DNA of 64,000 bases from Acetobacterium woodii. Lineage in GTDB: Bacteria > Bacillota > Clostridia > Eubacteriales > Eubacteriaceae. The notes below the pieces were generated by a model that was given only the letters and a program-made list of their open reading frames with translations, did no database searches and was not told where the DNA came from. Position 1 is the stretch's first letter. Every line of letters starts with the position of its first letter. A program made the position numbers and the translations under genes. The stretch covers positions 62,001-126,000 of the forward strand of contig JACQZP010000021.1 of NCBI GenBank assembly GCA_016213825.1. The letters run 5' to 3'. Positions 34,579 through 45,361 of the stretch are shown one piece after another.

Positions 34579-36330
34579 ATGAATATACTCTTTATTGTCG
34601 GCGGTGGGGCCTTGCTGCTGGTCATTGCTTATTTCACCTATGGCAAATTTATCACCAAAAATGTGTTTGAACTAAATGATGCGAACGTGGTTCCATCAGT
34701 GGCAATGGAAGATGGGGTGGACTATGTTCCCACTGACGCCAAATATCTGGCTGGCCAGCATTTTTCAGCCATCGCGGCGGCTGGCCCGGTAACCGGTCCA
34801 ATTATTGCCGGCATCGCTTTCGGCTGGATACCCACCCTGATCTGGATTCTGGTCGGGACAATTCTAATCGGCGGCGTCCATGATATGGGCTCCCTGGTCA
34901 CTTCTATTCGTCATAAAGCTACTGGCATTGCGGATACGATGAAAGAATATGTGTCCAAACGGGTCTGGATCCTGTTCAACATTTTTATTTTCTTTACCCT
35001 GGTAATGCTGATTGTGGCCTTTACCGATATTACCACCTCATCCTTTGTCAATACCATCGCCTTGGCTGACGGCAGCTCCATTGGCGGCGGCGCCACGGCG
35101 ACCTCCTCGATTTTATATCTAATCCTGCCGGTTATTATGGGGTTTCTGTTAAAATTTACCAGGCTGAAGCTCAGTGTTGCCACCATCATTTTCCTGCCTT
35201 TAGTCGGGGTGGCCATTTGGGTTGGTCAATACATCCCTTTTAACCTCCAAGAAGTGCTGGGCCTGAATTCTCCTCAGGATGCTCAAAAAATCTGGAATGT
35301 CATTATTATCGCTTATTGTTTTATTGCCGGGATTGTGCCAGTCTGGGCGTTGTTACAGCCGCGAGGCCATTTGGGCGGCTATTTTCTTTATGCCACGTTG
35401 CTTGTTTCCTTTATCGGGATACTCTTCGGCGGTTTCCAAACCCAATATCCCGGCTTTACCACCGCCTTTGGCTCTGATGAATTCTGGCGGCCGATGTTCC
35501 CCATGCTGTTTATCACGGTGGCCTGCGGGGCCTGCTCGGGTTTCCACAGTCTGGTCAGCACCGGCACCACCTCTAAACAATTAGCCAAAGAAAGTGACGC
35601 CAAACCGATTGGTTATGGCATGATGCTGGCTGAGGCAGTGGTAGCACTGATCGCTTTATCGACAGTGATGATGCTGCCCAAAGGGGATGCACTGCTGTCC
35701 CAGTCCCCCAACTTCATCTACGCCAACGGGCTCGGGTCGTTTATGGGATTATTGGGAATCAGTAAAGCCTTTGGGATTTCCTTTGGTTTAATGGCCTTTA
35801 CCACCTTTGTTTATGACACCCTGGATGTTTGTACCCGGCTTGGCCGTTATATTTTCCAGGAACTCACCAATATGCGTGGCTGGTCGGGACGGATTATCTC
35901 GGCCTTGCTGATTGGCGGCATTCCACTGGTACTGATGTCCATCAATTTAACCGATCCCTCCGGTGCTCCGATTGCCGTGTGGAGTCTGTTCTGGAAAACC
36001 TTTGGGGCCTCTAATCAACTGCTGGCAGCACTGGCATTGATTGGCATTACCGTTTGGCTGCAGCGCACTGCGCAGAATGCCAAAGCCTGGCTGGCAACTT
36101 TTATCCCAGCCGTTTTCATGCTGGTCATGAGTATCTGGGCATTAATTCGCACCTTCGCATCCTACACCTTTATCAATGGCATCTTTGTCATGCCGGCTGG
36201 AACGAACGCGGTTGTGCCGGGTCTCTGTCTCCTGTATCTGATTCTGGCCATTTGGGTGGTCTTTGAGTGTACCCCGGCTTTAGTCAAAAATGCCAGGCGT
36301 TCAACCCTAGTGATTGAGCCCATTGGATAA
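34579..36330 (+). CDS. cstA: Carbon starvation protein A family transporter
   Basis: A 583-residue polytopic membrane protein of the CstA family, which imports peptides or pyruvate. Family marks: GQHFSAIAAAGPVTGPIIAG near residue 64, GGVHDMGSLV near 98 and ACGACSGFHSLVSTGTTSKQ near 313. About 15 hydrophobic segments. GGGAGG lies 7 bases before the ATG. Member of the shorter Gram-positive form. It stands alone, without the BtsSR regulatory genes. Confidence 0.92.
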   Translation: MNILFIVGGGALLLVIAYFTYGKFITKNVFELNDANVVPSVAMEDGVDYVPTDAKYLAGQHFSAIAAAGPVTGPIIAGIAFGWIPTLIWILVGTILIGGVHDMGSLVTSIRHKATGIADTMKEYVSKRVWILFNIFIFFTLVMLIVAFTDITTSSFVNTIALADGSSIGGGATATSSILYLILPVIMGFLLKFTRLKLSVATIIFLPLVGVAIWVGQYIPFNLQEVLGLNSPQDAQKIWNVIIIAYCFIAGIVPVWALLQPRGHLGGYFLYATLLVSFIGILFGGFQTQYPGFTTAFGSDEFWRPMFPMLFITVACGACSGFHSLVSTGTTSKQLAKESDAKPIGYGMMLAEAVVALIALSTVMMLPKGDALLSQSPNFIYANGLGSFMGLLGISKAFGISFGLMAFTTFVYDTLDVCTRLGRYIFQELTNMRGWSGRIISALLIGGIPLVLMSINLTDPSGAPIAVWSLFWKTFGASNQLLAALALIGITVWLQRTAQNAKAWLATFIPAVFMLVMSIWALIRTFASYTFINGIFVMPAGTNAVVPGLCLLYLILAIWVVFECTPALVKNARRSTLVIEPIG

Positions 36331-36357
36331 TAGATTTAATTAGGCATTAAAAGACGA

Positions 36358-37131
36358 TCAAAAGAAAATATTGCCGATAAAAAATAACACGACAATATGC
36401 ACCGGATAGAAAATGTAGAAAAGGTACTTCATCCCCCGTCCCTTTTCCCCGTTATACATCAGCATAAAAGGTAAGGCAGCAATCATCATCCACTGATAAT
36501 TGCTGTAAAGCAGCGCTGATAATTGCGGATCGATTGACCATTCCAGGGCAAAAAAGCCCAGACAGAAGAGCCCATAGGCAACAATCAGCCGTTTGGGTTC
36601 GGTGCGGTTAAAGTAGATCAGCACGCCCAGAAAAACAAAGATAAAACTGCCCTCATTAAAAATCAGATTGCCAGTGATGGCGCCGATAAAGCTCATCATC
36701 CCAGTGAGCGGCAGCAATTGACCCGCCAGAATACAGAGAATGGTGGTCAGGATCTGATAAATCGAGAAAAGGCCGATGTATTTCAGGCCTTTTTTGTTGT
36801 CCTTTTTTCTGAGTTCGATCAGCCAGACAATCACGCCAACCAGGAACAGGGTCACAAAAATATTATTGGAGATCATTGCCACCGGATCGGGATAAATATT
36901 ATTGCAAATGATGTCGATAACACCCATCCCCACACCAAAGAGGTACATCCGCAACAGATATTTCTTGCGGTCATGGGTGTAAAAAAATCCCCAAGCCATG
37001 CAGAACATAAAAATCGGTGCCGAAATACGTCCCACCCAGTGCAGCCACAGGGGCGCTCCCGGAATAAACTGCCCGACATGATCTAAAAACATCAGCAGTA
37101 GTGCAATTACTTTTAAGGTTGTCGATGTCAT
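36358..37131 (-). CDS. TraX-family membrane protein
   Basis: A 257-residue protein with about eight membrane helices and the TraX opening LKVIALLLMFLDHVGQF followed by WVGRISAPIFMFCMAWGF. TraX proteins acetylate pilin in conjugative plasmids; chromosomal Firmicutes members probably acylate cell-surface polymers. AGAAGGAG precedes the ATG. The start of recQ's stop lies 50 bases away on the same strand, so both may share a transcript. Confidence 0.85.
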   Translation of the reverse strand: MTSTTLKVIALLLMFLDHVGQFIPGAPLWLHWVGRISAPIFMFCMAWGFFYTHDRKKYLLRMYLFGVGMGVIDIICNNIYPDPVAMISNNIFVTLFLVGVIVWLIELRKKDNKKGLKYIGLFSIYQILTTILCILAGQLLPLTGMMSFIGAITGNLIFNEGSFIFVFLGVLIYFNRTEPKRLIVAYGLFCLGFFALEWSIDPQLSALLYSNYQWMMIAALPFMLMYNGEKGRGMKYLFYIFYPVHIVVLFFIGNIFF

Positions 37132-37180
37132 CTGTCCAACTCCTTCTTTGGTTTGTGTATTGTTTATTATTAATTGGCAA

Positions 37181-39400
37181 TTATCTCAAGCCATTTTTAT
37201 GAATCACGATTTTGATATCTTCATAAGAGCAATCTGCCGGTAGGGCTTCTTTAATCGGTTTAAGTCCTTCCAGTCCAACGGTGCCAATGGCATTGATGAT
37301 CCGGATTTCTTTCTCTTGATCCACGAAGCCCGACCAGTCGACGGGTTTTTCATCTTGATCGCAACGGAATAAATGCCCTAAGACGGTATTTTCCGTCAAT
37401 TCCCGCTGGGCGGCAATTTCGGCAATGGTCTGTCCCTGCAGAAAAAGGTCGTAGGTGATGTCGCAGGAGGGAATCTTGGAATCTTTATCCGGCGTCGCTT
37501 TTTCCTCATCATTTGGATCAATTCTTTTTTTAATTGGACTAGACTCCGTATAACTCGTCTCTAGTTCAGGACGGGTTCTGATTTCGATCGGGTTATTTTC
37601 GGCAAAACGCGTGATTTCCTGGATAAAGACTTCGCCATAATGATCATAGCGTGCTTGACCAACGCCGTTGATTGCTAAAAAATCGGCTTCTGTCCGGGGA
37701 AAATAAGCGGCCATTTCTTTAAGGGTAGCATCATGAAAAATAACATAAGGTGGCAAGCCTTTTTCCTGAGCAATCGTTTTTCGCAGTGCCTTGAGTTCCA
37801 AAAACAAGGCTTCGTCACAATCCACCGGTGGTTTGGATTTGCCTGTTGTTTTTGATTTACCTGCTGGTATATTTAATAAATGTTTTTTATGAAAAACCGG
37901 TTCCCCGCCTTTTAAAACTTTGCCGGAGTCCGGGGTTAATTTAAGCACCGGATATTCATCGGCGGTGACCATAATATAACCCTTGGCAACTAGGGTCATG
38001 ATGATTTCCCGGAGGCTCTCGGCAGTTTGATCCTTCATAATGCCGTAGGTTGATAGCTCATCAAAACGCAGCTCCAGAACCTTTTTATTTTTGGAACCCC
38101 GTAGTACTGAAATCACCATGTTCAGGCCAAAGCGGCTTTTCATCCGATAGATACAAGAAAGTATTTTCTGGGCATCCTCGGTAATATCTACCATTTCGGA
38201 TTGATCCAGGCAATTGCCGCAATTGCCGCAACGTTCGTAGTCGGCGGTTTCGCCGAAATACTGGAGGATACTTTTTCGGAGACAGTTGTTGGTATGGCAA
38301 TAGTCTACCAAGTATTGGAGATTTTCAAACAGCAGTTTCTCCCGTTCAGGTGAGGTCTGGTTGAGTTGGATCAGCTGTTTTTGTTTAACAATATCGGCCG
38401 GTGAATATAAAATGGTGCAGTGGCTGACTTCCCCGTCCCGACCGCCACGGCCAGCTTCCTGATAATAGGCCTCCATGTTCTGAGGCATATTGTAATGGAT
38501 GATAAAACGCACATCCGGTTTGTTAATCCCCATCCCAAATGCATTGGTGGCCACCATGATGTTAATGCGGTCATTAATAAAGTCCTGCTGGTTCTTTTCC
38601 CGACTTTCCGGACTCATCCCGCCGTGATAGGCGCCGGCCGAAAACCCCAAACCTTTGAGCTTATCAGTGACACTCTCCACCGTTTTGCGGGTGGCGCAGT
38701 AAATGATGCCGGACTGATCTGGGAATTCCCGGGTGATGGTATTGCGAACATAGCCCAGCTTATCGCCGGTTTTAATGACTTGGTAGAGCAGATTGGGCCG
38801 GTCAAAGCCGATAATCGACTCCACCGGATTTTGCAGTGCCAGCAATTCCTTGATCTCATCGATAACCTTAATGGTAGCCGTGGCGGTATAGGCAGCCACC
38901 ACCGGCCGAGGTGAAATATTAGCAATAAAGCCGGGAATTTCCCGGTAATGAGGTCTGAAATCATGCCCCCACTGGCTGATACAATGCGCCTCATCAACGG
39001 CCACCATAGAGATATCTAGTTGTCTGACCAGGTCAATAAAGGTCGGGGCGCACAGCCGTTCCGGGGCAATGTAAAGTAGCTTATAGTGATTATTGCGGAT
39101 TCCTTCCAGACGTTTTTCATAGCTTGCATCATCCAGGCTGCTGTTTAAAAAGGTGGCCGGGATGCCCATTTCTTCCAAGGCATCGACCTGATCCTTCATC
39201 AGAGAAATCAGCGGTGAGATAACTAGCGTAATCCCTGTCATCTGAATAGCTGGAAGCTGATAACACAAGGATTTCCCCCCACCGGTGGGCATGATCCCCA
39301 GCACGTCCAGGCCATTTACAGCGGCGGTGATTATCTTTTCCTGACCTGCTTTAAATGTATCATAGCCGAAATAACGACTCAGATTTTTTGTAAGTGTCAA
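37181..39400 (-). CDS. recQ: RecQ-type ATP-dependent DNA helicase
   Basis: A 739-residue helicase. Walker A is [15 protein letters not shown] near residue 38, DEAH near 135, motif [14 protein letters not shown] near 320. The RecQ zinc site follows (Cys residues in TNNCLRKS and CGNCGNC), then a winged helix, an HRDC domain about 530-600, and an extra C-terminal helix-turn-helix module ([20 protein letters not shown]). Starts with TTG, GGAGG 6 bases upstream. Acts in recombination and fork repair. Confidence 0.94.
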   Translation of the reverse strand: MTLTKNLSRYFGYDTFKAGQEKIITAAVNGLDVLGIMPTGGGKSLCYQLPAIQMTGITLVISPLISLMKDQVDALEEMGIPATFLNSSLDDASYEKRLEGIRNNHYKLLYIAPERLCAPTFIDLVRQLDISMVAVDEAHCISQWGHDFRPHYREIPGFIANISPRPVVAAYTATATIKVIDEIKELLALQNPVESIIGFDRPNLLYQVIKTGDKLGYVRNTITREFPDQSGIIYCATRKTVESVTDKLKGLGFSAGAYHGGMSPESREKNQQDFINDRINIMVATNAFGMGINKPDVRFIIHYNMPQNMEAYYQEAGRGGRDGEVSHCTILYSPADIVKQKQLIQLNQTSPEREKLLFENLQYLVDYCHTNNCLRKSILQYFGETADYERCGNCGNCLDQSEMVDITEDAQKILSCIYRMKSRFGLNMVISVLRGSKNKKVLELRFDELSTYGIMKDQTAESLREIIMTLVAKGYIMVTADEYPVLKLTPDSGKVLKGGEPVFHKKHLLNIPAGKSKTTGKSKPPVDCDEALFLELKALRKTIAQEKGLPPYVIFHDATLKEMAAYFPRTEADFLAINGVGQARYDHYGEVFIQEITRFAENNPIEIRTRPELETSYTESSPIKKRIDPNDEEKATPDKDSKIPSCDITYDLFLQGQTIAEIAAQRELTENTVLGHLFRCDQDEKPVDWSGFVDQEKEIRIINAIGTVGLEGLKPIKEALPADCSYEDIKIVIHKNGLR

Positions 39401-39737
39401 TATGAACCTCCAATAAGGTAAAATAATTATTTCTTTAAAACGTGACCTGTGTCGTGGGTCTTAATCTTATTATAAGATAAAAAATAGGTGGTGACAAGGA
39501 TCGCACCACGGAGACCTTCTACAATATCGATCATGCCGGTTTTCTAATTAATCAAAACACGTTCTATCATTTTAACAACTGCAGTCAGTGAATCTTCATA
39601 ATTCACACAATCTTAACATTTACTTCAAAATTCTGTAACATTTATCGGTTAGACTTGTACTCAGATCAAACATTAAACCGTTTTTAACCATCATCCATAT
39701 TAAGATTATGAAAGTGTTTAACAGAAAGGAAATTAAA
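39401..39737. other. Spacer between divergent recQ and hypothetical gene
   Basis: 337 bases. It holds one small inverted repeat (GGTGGTG ... CACCACGG around 39489-39516) and a TTATTATAA-type palindrome. No gene or clear promoter pair stood out. Confidence 0.35.
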
Positions 39738-40016
39738 ATGGTAAGATTACGATTTGCAACCTATTATGAAAATCACCCGGAGACTTATGATATTTCTAAA
39801 ATTCTCGAAACAAGCAATGATCAAATTAAATCGACGATCGACGTCAAAAAAGAAGCACTCGAAAATGAACAGAAAAAAACAGCAAGAATCGCTCAAGTTT
39901 CTGAAAAAAATAGGCAGGCCGATGAACGCGCCTACCTTAAGCAAAGCGTTGAAATGAAAATTGAGTTGGCACTGATGTACCTTAATCGTTCAACCGCTCA
40001 TCTCCAGTATCTATAA
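39738..40016 (+). CDS. Hypothetical 92-residue helical protein
   Basis: A soluble protein with charged, helix-forming sequence from about residue 30 to the end (KKEALENEQKKTARIAQV), likely a coiled coil. AAAGGAAA lies before the ATG; an earlier ATG at 39708 has none. No family recognised. Own terminator follows. Confidence 0.65.
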   Translation: MVRLRFATYYENHPETYDISKILETSNDQIKSTIDVKKEALENEQKKTARIAQVSEKNRQADERAYLKQSVEMKIELALMYLNRSTAHLQYL

Positions 40017-40022
40017 AAAGGG

Positions 40023-40062
40023 GGCTTTTGCATAATTTACACCAAATGCAAAAGCCTTTTTT
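40023..40062. terminator. Two-way terminator
   Basis: GGCTTTTGCAT (40023-40033) and ATGCAAAAGCC (40046-40056) with a run of eight T after. Serves the hypothetical gene and perhaps the converging VanZ-like gene. Confidence 0.85.
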
Positions 40063-40074
40063 TTATTTGGTCAT

Positions 40075-40533
40075 TTAAAATCGCCGGGCCAAAATTCTAA
40101 CTACAGTAATGGCGAGTAAAATCCCGAGCAGTGCTCCCGCGGTATCGATGAGTACATCGCTGAACTGACAGGATCTGCCGAACACGAACAATTGATGAAA
40201 TTCGTCACTGATGGCATATGATACACAAATAAATAATGCCAATAATGCCGCTTTTTTGATGTTACTCAGTTTTAATGAAACCAGCGCCAGCACCCCTAAA
40301 ACAAGATAGGCAATAAAGTGAGCATTTTTTCTAATGCAGGTTTCCAGACTTTCAAATTCAAGATTGTTTATCGCCGGAACGAAATTTTCGATGATGTTGA
40401 CAAACCGTTTTGTGATGCCGCTGCTGAGATGCGATGATTGAACCGCTGGCTGATTGGATAAGTAAAATATAATACCCATCCACACAAAGGTCAGAACCCA
40501 AACCGCAATCATTATTATTTTTTTCTTTTCCAT
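40075..40533 (-). CDS. VanZ-like membrane protein
   Basis: A 152-residue protein with four to five membrane helices and VanZ-family marks: FYLSNQPAVQSS near residue 24, IRKNAHFIAYLVLG near 75 and DEFHQLFVFGRSCQFSDVLID near 108. Family members are linked to low-level teicoplanin resistance or phospholipid handling; most have no known activity. GAAGGAAG upstream supports the ATG at 40533. Confidence 0.85.
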   Translation of the reverse strand: MEKKKIIMIAVWVLTFVWMGIIFYLSNQPAVQSSHLSSGITKRFVNIIENFVPAINNLEFESLETCIRKNAHFIAYLVLGVLALVSLKLSNIKKAALLALFICVSYAISDEFHQLFVFGRSCQFSDVLIDTAGALLGILLAITVVRILARRF

Positions 40534-40899
40534 ATTTCTTCCTTCGCTAAATGGGGTTCTGCTCAAAGCCATCCAAGACCAATCGTTCTCTTATTAACCT
40601 GCTGAAAAAGTCAAAAGATTGATTCTTATTTATGATCATGCTAATGGTCATACTATAATAAAGTTTTGATGTGGACCAATCTACCGGCTCTTTTAAAAAG
40701 CCTGAATAATATTTCAATAATCGGTTTTTGACATTATCTCATATAATTGTCTGTTGAATATTATGTTTATTAAACAATTATTTGGATATATAAATAACAA
40801 GAAGGTTATGGAATTAAATTGAAGGAGGTAATGACGATCGATAAAATCGATAAAACACTTCAGTCCTAAATCGATAACTAAATTTTGAGGAGGTTTATT
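40534..40899. other. Spacer upstream of the universal stress protein gene
   Basis: 366 bases between divergent genes. TTGACA at about 40727 with TATAAT only nine bases later does not form a normal pair. AAGGAGGTAATG near 40822 opens a 12-codon frame with a too-short spacing. No gene can be supported. Confidence 0.35.
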
Positions 40900-41799
40900 A
40901 TGTTTAATAAAATGTTAATGATTTCTGAGATATCCACTGCATTTCCAGAAATGATAAAATGTATCGATGGCATGAAAGTATTGGGTACAAAAGACTGCTT
41001 ACTCGTTCAAAGCTTCAATCCCAAAGAAGTGGATGAAGGTATTTCGACTTATTTAAATCTAAAGCCAATGTTTGATGATAATCTCAAAAAACAGGTTGAA
41101 ATACTTGAATTACAAGGTTTCAATGTTCAAACTCGTCGTGTTTCTGGTAACCAGAAAAATGCAATTAATCATATTGCCGAATCAGAAGCGTGTGATTTAC
41201 TTGTGATCAGCACCGCCAAACGATCGATGCTGGGATCGATAATTTTGGATGGTGTTACCAATAATGTCATCAATCATTCCTCAATTCCGGTGCTTTTAAT
41301 TCGTGATCCTGAATATTCAAGCGAAGACCCCTCGGTTCCGCAAAAATGTGACCTGAATAGCCATGTGCTTTATCTGACTGATTTTTCAGATAATGCCAGC
41401 ATCGCTTTCCAATATGTTAAAAACATGGTTGAAAAAGGCGTTCAAAATGTTACGATTCTCCATGTTCAGGATAAATCAAAAATTGAGCCTTACGTTTCCG
41501 AGCGACTTTCTGAATTTAATGAAAAAGATACGGAACGGATGGAAAAGCTGAAAAAAGAATTGTTGGATATTCGTGCAATTAATGTCGATATTCAAATCCC
41601 TTATGGGTCGCCAACTTCAGAAGCGATGCGAGTCATCAAAGATGAAAAAATCTCTTTAGTTGTTTTAGGTACTCAGGGCAGAGGTTTTATTAAAGAAGTA
41701 TTTATGGGTAGCGTTAGCCATAATATTGTCCGCCATGCCCCCACCTCCATTTTACTTATTCCTGGTAAACGAGAACAGCTCGGAGAGTCAGGAAAATAG
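40900..41799 (+). CDS. Tandem universal stress protein
   Basis: A 299-residue protein with two Usp domains. The second carries the ATP-binding pattern G-x2-G-x9-G-S (GTQGRGFIKEVFMGSVSHN near residue 259). The first has LVISTAKRSMLGSIILDGVT near 107, with an altered glycine pattern. GAGGAGG upstream. Universal stress proteins help under starvation or energy stress. A single-gene unit ended by a hairpin. Confidence 0.88.
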   Translation: MFNKMLMISEISTAFPEMIKCIDGMKVLGTKDCLLVQSFNPKEVDEGISTYLNLKPMFDDNLKKQVEILELQGFNVQTRRVSGNQKNAINHIAESEACDLLVISTAKRSMLGSIILDGVTNNVINHSSIPVLLIRDPEYSSEDPSVPQKCDLNSHVLYLTDFSDNASIAFQYVKNMVEKGVQNVTILHVQDKSKIEPYVSERLSEFNEKDTERMEKLKKELLDIRAINVDIQIPYGSPTSEAMRVIKDEKISLVVLGTQGRGFIKEVFMGSVSHNIVRHAPTSILLIPGKREQLGESGK

Positions 41800-41836
41800 C
41801 CATTTACTTGTGTTATGCGGTTAATCTATGAAACTA

Positions 41837-41890
41837 AAAAACCTTTCAGCGGGACATCTTTTGAACACTTTAATCTGAAAGGTTTTTTTA
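41837..41890. terminator. Two-way terminator between usp and GGDEF genes
   Basis: AAAACCTTTCAG and CTGAAAGGTTTT arms around a 25-base loop, with T-rich ends on both strands. Confidence 0.8.
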
Positions 41891-41898
41891 TTTTATAT

Positions 41899-43092
41899 TT
41901 AATTTAAACGCACAATGCTCACTTGATTTCTGCCTTTGTCTTTTGAAAGATATAGCGCCTTATCCGCCGCTGCAATCAAATCATCCGGCAAATAATTGGT
42001 TCCCATCAAGGTTGTTGCCACGCCGATACTCAAGGTAACATATTCTGAACAGAGTGAATTAACATGTTCCATGCGTAACCCTTCAATGTTGGCCCGCAAT
42101 TTTTCTGACAGCGAAGCAGACCCGACATCATCTGTATTAGGAAGAATGACAACAAATTCATCGCCACCATAACGGGCAAGAAAGTCACCTGCTCTTTTTA
42201 AATCCTTTTTCAGCGTCCCAACGACGGTCCTCAAACATTCATCCCCTTTGAGATGTCCATACGTATCATTATATTCCTTATAATAGTCGATATCAATAAT
42301 CACAAGTGAAAGTGGGAGTTTTGTCCGCTCAGCCCGACTGATTTCCTGACCCAATACCTGGTCAAAATACCGACGATTTGCAATTCCTGTTAACTCATCA
42401 AAATATGACATTTTTTTTAATTTTTCATTTCTGATAATACCCGCACAAAATATAATGACTGTTGCCAACACACCCATGGCCAATATCAGCAAGATTAAAA
42501 CATTAACGTAAACCATTTTTCTTGCGGACTCTTCAATCGCTGAGTTTTCTGCGTTTGCCAGGACGACCACCTCATCAATATAACGTCGATGCTCCAGGTA
42601 AAGCGGTTCCAATTTGGCTTCCAGAATTGAATTCGCTTTGATCAGATCATTATTTCTGATTGCCGGAACGAACTCATTTTCAAACACTTCAAAAAAAGCC
42701 ATTGCTGGTTTAAACGAGTTCTCTCCCATGTTCTTTTTTAAGTTACCTTCCGGCAAACTGTTTTCCCATTTGTTATGGCAGTCAAGATAATTATTTTTAA
42801 GTTGGGTCTCATTATTAATGAGCTCATCAATTCTTGTTTGATCCGTTTCATTAACCAGCTGGAGCGTTAACAAATAGGATTCAATGATATATCCTGGTGG
42901 TGGCAGCACATCAGCTACCAACTCTTTTCCGCGAATTATATCATCATACATTTTTCCATTGATCTTAATATTTGCAATGGTTTTATAACCAACAATTGCA
43001 AATAAAATAAAGCCGATCATAAAAACAGCAATTAGAACCATTAATTTTTTATTACTTTTTAAATTATCATACAAAGTAAAATTTTCTCCCAT
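41899..43092 (-). CDS. Membrane diguanylate cyclase
   Basis: A 397-residue enzyme that makes cyclic di-GMP. N-terminal membrane helix (about 14-36), a helical periplasmic-type sensor region (about 40-195, four-helix-bundle-like), second membrane helix (about 197-220), then a GGDEF domain. The active site GGDEF is exact, and the inhibitory I-site RAGD lies five residues before it, so product feedback should work. No EAL domain. Ribosome site not obvious. Confidence 0.92.
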   Translation of the reverse strand: MGENFTLYDNLKSNKKLMVLIAVFMIGFILFAIVGYKTIANIKINGKMYDDIIRGKELVADVLPPPGYIIESYLLTLQLVNETDQTRIDELINNETQLKNNYLDCHNKWENSLPEGNLKKNMGENSFKPAMAFFEVFENEFVPAIRNNDLIKANSILEAKLEPLYLEHRRYIDEVVVLANAENSAIEESARKMVYVNVLILLILAMGVLATVIIFCAGIIRNEKLKKMSYFDELTGIANRRYFDQVLGQEISRAERTKLPLSLVIIDIDYYKEYNDTYGHLKGDECLRTVVGTLKKDLKRAGDFLARYGGDEFVVILPNTDDVGSASLSEKLRANIEGLRMEHVNSLCSEYVTLSIGVATTLMGTNYLPDDLIAAADKALYLSKDKGRNQVSIVRLN

Positions 43093-43567
43093 TCTGATCG
43101 ATGTAATAACAAATAGTGACTTCTCGGTTTAGGGGGGCGCTTAATAGTTCAAAATTGGAACGCAGTGTGCATTTTATTCTAACATAATAGTTAAAAACGT
43201 TTTTCCTTTTTATTAAGTATAAATAATAATCACCCTGGTTTCAAGTGTTTTTGTTAGATTCGATTTTCTGATTGGCGGAACAACCACTTTAACCATATCT
43301 TCAACCACAATAATAATGCTATCGTGATTGATTTGGTAAACTTTGCTTTTTTTTCATAATCAGGCGGTAATATTTTCTTAAATTCAATTACTCAATTATG
43401 AACATTTTATTAAAACGTTTGTTTTTAATGATTACAGTTCCGGGATGTGCTATAATTATTGAAATTAAAACTAAGCTGAATGGTCAAATGCAACCGCCAT
43501 AAACAAAACTTGATGGTGGTTCTTTCCGGACTGAATACCGCTTCAACAACATAAAAGGAGAAACTAA
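43093..43567 (+). other. 475-base spacer with promoter of the glycosyltransferase gene
   Basis: GTGCTATAAT at 43447-43456 is an extended -10 element (TATAAT at 43451-43456), about 112 bases before the glycosyltransferase start. The leader then has an imperfect hairpin AACCGCCAT / ATGGTGGTT. The left part, upstream of the GGDEF gene, is AT-rich and shows nothing. Confidence 0.5.
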
Positions 43568-44806
43568 ATGGTTGCACAAATCTTTACCCTATTGTTTATT
43601 TTGGGAATCCCTTTTTTTATTTATGGCATATACAACTTAGCACTTGGCTTATTTGGTTACACAAAACATAATAAATACAGCGTTTCCCCACCGAAGCATC
43701 GCATTGCTGCCATCATCGCCGCTCGAAATGAAGAATTTGTGATTGGTAATCTGATTGAAAGTCTGCATCAGCAGGATTATCCCCAGGAACTCATGGATAT
43801 TTATGTCATTCCAAACAATTGCACCGATAACACGGAAGGTGTTGCTCTGGCTCATGGCGCAAAGGTTATGAAATGTACCAAGCCTGTTCATTCCAAAGGC
43901 GATGCACTGGAACAGTTTTTTGAGTATATTTTCAGGGAAAATGACAGTTATGATGCCTTTTGTATTTTCGATGCTGATAATCTTGTCGATACGCACTTTT
44001 TCTCGGCCATGAATAATGTCCTTGCTTCCGGGGAAAAAATTGCTCAAGGCTATCGCGACAGCAAAAATCCCGACGATTCCTGGATTTCCGGTTGTCAATC
44101 GGTTTTTTATTGGACCCTGAACCGTTTCCTCAATCTGGCTCGCCATCGTCTGAATATGTCGGCAACCTTAAATGGTACCGGATTTATGATGCATTCAGAT
44201 CTTGTCCGGGAAGATGGTTTTAAAACCTACAGTCTCACCGAGGACATCGAGTTTACGACCCAATGTGTAATTAAAGGCCAACGCGTTGCCTGGGTACCCG
44301 AAGCGATTACCTTCGATGAACATCCCCTGACTTTTGAGCAATCCTGGTCTCAGCGAAAACGTTGGTCAACTGGTATCATTCAGTGCTTTGAACGCTATTC
44401 CAAAGAACTATTTGCTAGTTATAAAAAGGATAAAAACTTTTGCGCAATTGATATGATCATTTACCTGATCGCCCCCTATGTTCAGGTACTCACCTTTATC
44501 TACACCGTTTGTTCGTTTATCATTTTGGGGATGCTTTACATCACCACCAGCGTCTGGTCCACGGCCCTGAATGTTGCCATTTTTTTTGCAGTAGGCGGTA
44601 TGCTTTTGAGTATTATTTTCACGGTTATGGTGCTGTGGCTGGAAAATAAGGAGCTTAAACAACTCAATCGTAATTCCTTATTTTCATTCTGGTTCTATCT
44701 GATCTCCTGGATCCCGATTAATATCGTCTGTCTGATCAAACCGATTGATATTTGGGAACCGATTGAGCACACAAAAAGTGTTAAAATATCGCAATTAATC
44801 AAATAG
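43568..44806 (+). CDS. Membrane glycosyltransferase family 2
   Basis: A 412-residue processive-type enzyme. N-terminal helix, GT-A domain with nucleotide-binding IPNNCTDNT near residue 75, DADNLVD near 139, general-base SLTEDIEF near 223, and the QRKRWSTG motif near 260 that marks polymer-forming members; then four C-terminal helices. It resembles hyaluronan/cellulose synthase-like enzymes. No PilZ domain. AAAGGAG upstream. dcmp deaminase follows 26 bases later. Confidence 0.9.
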   Translation: MVAQIFTLLFILGIPFFIYGIYNLALGLFGYTKHNKYSVSPPKHRIAAIIAARNEEFVIGNLIESLHQQDYPQELMDIYVIPNNCTDNTEGVALAHGAKVMKCTKPVHSKGDALEQFFEYIFRENDSYDAFCIFDADNLVDTHFFSAMNNVLASGEKIAQGYRDSKNPDDSWISGCQSVFYWTLNRFLNLARHRLNMSATLNGTGFMMHSDLVREDGFKTYSLTEDIEFTTQCVIKGQRVAWVPEAITFDEHPLTFEQSWSQRKRWSTGIIQCFERYSKELFASYKKDKNFCAIDMIIYLIAPYVQVLTFIYTVCSFIILGMLYITTSVWSTALNVAIFFAVGGMLLSIIFTVMVLWLENKELKQLNRNSLFSFWFYLISWIPINIVCLIKPIDIWEPIEHTKSVKISQLIK

Positions 44807-44832
44807 TATAAACTAAAAAACTGGAGAAGATT

Positions 44833-45315
44833 ATGAAACGACATGATTATATCACCTGGGAAGAATATTTTATGGGGATTGCCCTTTTATCAGCTCGCCG
44901 AAGCAAAGATCCCAACACACAGGTTGGTGCCTGCATTGTTAATGAAAACAATATTATTCTGTCCACTGGCTACAACGGCATGCCCAAAGGCTGCAGTGAC
45001 GATGAATTACCCTGGGAGCGAGAAGGGACCTTTCAAAATACAAAATATGCTTATGTTTGCCATGCCGAGTTAAATGCCATCCTTAATTCTGATGGCCGCT
45101 CGCTGGCAAATTCGATTCTTTATGTGACCTGTTTCCCCTGCAATGAATGTGCAAAGGCGATCATTCAAGCGGGCATCAAAAAAGTAATCTATCTGGAAGA
45201 TAAATATCCGGATACCGACGTCACCAAGGCTTCCAAGCGACTTTTTAAAATGGCTGAAATCTCACTCAGAGAATTTCCCAATCCACCTTTTTACAGCGAA
45301 TTATCCCTTTATTAA
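44833..45315 (+). CDS. comEB: dCMP deaminase family protein
   Basis: A 160-residue zinc deaminase that turns dCMP into dUMP for thymidylate. The zinc site is VCHAELNAILN near residue 75 and CFPCNECAKAI near 100. GGAGAAG before the ATG. It follows the glycosyltransferase closely, so it may share its promoter though the functions seem unrelated. Confidence 0.92.
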   Translation: MKRHDYITWEEYFMGIALLSARRSKDPNTQVGACIVNENNIILSTGYNGMPKGCSDDELPWEREGTFQNTKYAYVCHAELNAILNSDGRSLANSILYVTCFPCNECAKAIIQAGIKKVIYLEDKYPDTDVTKASKRLFKMAEISLREFPNPPFYSELSLY

Positions 45316-45361
45316 GCGTCCCCATTAATTTTAGCGAGTGGCTTTTGAAACGTAGTAATCC

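Noticed and set aside
40727-40741. TTGACA and TATAAT before the universal stress protein gene as a promoter
   Set aside because: Spacing of nine bases is far from the needed 16-18.
40831-40869. 12-codon frame MTIDKIDKTLQS upstream of the universal stress protein gene
   Set aside because: AGGAGG is only two bases from the ATG, too close for normal initiation, and nothing else supports it.
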